Assembly: GCF_016909575.1 (NCBI RefSeq)
Contig: NZ_JAFBGA010000004.1
Location: 434,001 to 498,000, forward strand
Direction: 5' to 3'
DNA length: 64,000 nt
From: Streptomyces sp. HB132
Lineage (GTDB): Bacteria; Actinomycetota; Actinomycetes; Streptomycetales; Streptomycetaceae
Below are positions 63,110-64,000 of this stretch, in pieces; position 1 is the stretch's first letter, and each line of letters starts with the position of its first letter. The notes under the pieces are model-generated. The model was not told the origin of the DNA and made no database searches. It was given only the letters and a program-made list of their open reading frames with translations. Made by a program: the position numbers and the translations under genes.

Positions 63110-64000
63110 GCGTCCCCCTCATCTCCGGCGCCGTCCTGCTGATCGTCGTCGGCTGGCTCGCGGCCTGCGCCGAGGCGGGCATCGCGCGCACGTCGAGCTT
63201 CCGTGCGGCCGAGGCCGTGCGGGCGGGACGCCGGGGCAGCGCCAAGCTCGAACAGGTCGCCGCCGACCCCACCCGCTACCTCAACGTGGCTCTGCTCGTC
63301 CGGGTCGCCTGCGAGATGTCGGCCGGCGTGCTCGTCACCTATGCCTGCCTCCAGGAGTTCACCGAGACCTGGCAGGCCCTCGCCCTCGCCATGGGCGTGA
63401 TGGTCCTCGTCAGTTACGTCGCCATCGGGGTCTCGCCGCGCACCATCGGCCGCCAGCATCCGCTGAACACCGCCACGGCCGCGGCGTACGTGCTGTTGCC
63501 GGTGGCCAGGATCATGGGACCGATCCCGCAGCTGCTGATCCTCCTGGGCAACGCGCTGACCCCCGGCAAGGGCTTCCGCAAGGGTCCCTTCGCCAGCGAG
63601 GCGGAACTGCGCGCGATGGTCGACCTCGCCGAGCAGGAATCGCTCATCGAGGACGACGAACGCCGCATGGTGCACTCGGTCTTCGAGCTCGGCGACACCC
63701 TCGTGCGCGAGGTGATGGTGCCCCGCACCGACCTGGTCTGCATCGAGCGGTACAAGACGGTCCGTCAGGCGCTCACCCTGGCGTTGCGCTCCGGCTTCTC
63801 CCGTATTCCGGTGACCGGGGAGAACGAGGACGACATCGTCGGCATCGTCTACCTGAAGGACCTGGTCCGCAAGACGCACATCAACCGGGACGCGGAGGCG
63901 GACCTGGTCTCCACGGCGATGCGCCCCGCCGCATTCGTCCCCGACACGAAGAACGCCGGGGACCTGCTGCGTGAGATGCAGCAGGACCGCAGCCACGTGG
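63106..64000 (+). CDS. CNNM/CorC-type membrane protein (hemolysin-like), 3' partial
   Basis: The first 298 residues are seen; the gene runs off the right edge. The GTG at 63106 overlaps the ybeY stop codon. A DUF21 membrane domain with four hydrophobic segments ([40 protein letters not shown]) is followed by a cytoplasmic CBS pair that starts at [20 protein letters not shown] and includes [20 protein letters not shown]. Relatives take part in magnesium or cobalt efflux. The order phoH-ybeY-CNNM is standard in Gram-positive bacteria. Confidence 0.93.
   Translation, partial: MSVPLISGAVLLIVVGWLAACAEAGIARTSSFRAAEAVRAGRRGSAKLEQVAADPTRYLNVALLVRVACEMSAGVLVTYACLQEFTETWQALALAMGVMVLVSYVAIGVSPRTIGRQHPLNTATAAAYVLLPVARIMGPIPQLLILLGNALTPGKGFRKGPFASEAELRAMVDLAEQESLIEDDERRMVHSVFELGDTLVREVMVPRTDLVCIERYKTVRQALTLALRSGFSRIPVTGENEDDIVGIVYLKDLVRKTHINRDAEADLVSTAMRPAAFVPDTKNAGDLLREMQQDRSHV

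Overview
This 64 kb window is high-GC DNA from the conserved chromosome core of an actinomycete, almost certainly a Streptomyces. The evidence is the strong third-position GC bias, the many GTG starts, the GTGA/ATGA stop-start overlaps, and a gene order recalled from Streptomyces chromosomes: rplU-rpmA-obg, proB-proA, nadD-LCP-rsfS, leuS, comEA-comEC, holA/rpsT/lepA, hemW, hrcA-dnaJ, phoH-ybeY. No prophage, insertion sequence, CRISPR array or rRNA operon was seen.

Layout. Bases 1-6440 hold a cell-surface sugar block: a nucleotide-sugar dehydrogenase cut by the left edge, two glycosyltransferases, a WbpI-like 2-epimerase and a WbpD-like N-acetyltransferase. Together they suggest a UDP-2,3-diacetamido-2,3-dideoxy-uronic acid precursor. 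Bases 6562-8918 are a classic promoter followed by rplU, rpmA and obg. Bases 9023-15964 hold a teichoic-acid-like block between obg and proB: a structured leader, a CDP-ribitol synthase-like fusion, a TagF-like polymerase, a GT2 glycosyltransferase and a pyruvyltransferase. Bases 16261-26930 hold proline synthesis (proB, proA), two paralogous single-pass membrane proteins, an M48 protease, two tiny membrane proteins, nadD, a divergent LytR-CpsA-Psr protein, rsfS, and a phosphatase gene that appears to start at CTG. Bases 27048-28067 hold two identical tRNA-Ala(GGC) genes around a small cysteine-pair protein. Bases 28109-29073 are the wreck of a NuoF/ferredoxin-like gene. leuS follows, preceded by a Leu-codon leader peptide and terminator.

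The right half (32454-64000) is housekeeping: degV, comEA-comEC, an arylamine N-acetyltransferase, a YceI protein, holA, rpsT, lepA, an acyl-CoA ligase, a SpoIIE-type phosphatase with its own kinase-like ATPase domain, hemW, CIRCE-controlled hrcA-dnaJ, rsmE, a HIT protein, RNase Z, a probable adenine deaminase, an MFS exporter, a PfkB sugar kinase downstream of a near-perfect CRP-type site, phoH, ybeY and a CNNM/CorC-type protein that runs off the right edge.

The most interesting points are: the split wall-polymer locus embedded in the ribosomal/obg/pro region; the hairpin that would bury the ribosome binding site of the CDP-ribitol synthase; the CTG start of the phosphatase gene; the leuS attenuator; the shared motif of the two paralogous membrane proteins; the LCP protein that lacks the usual catalytic arginine; and the multiply frameshifted NuoF-like pseudogene. 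No whole system here looks entirely without precedent.
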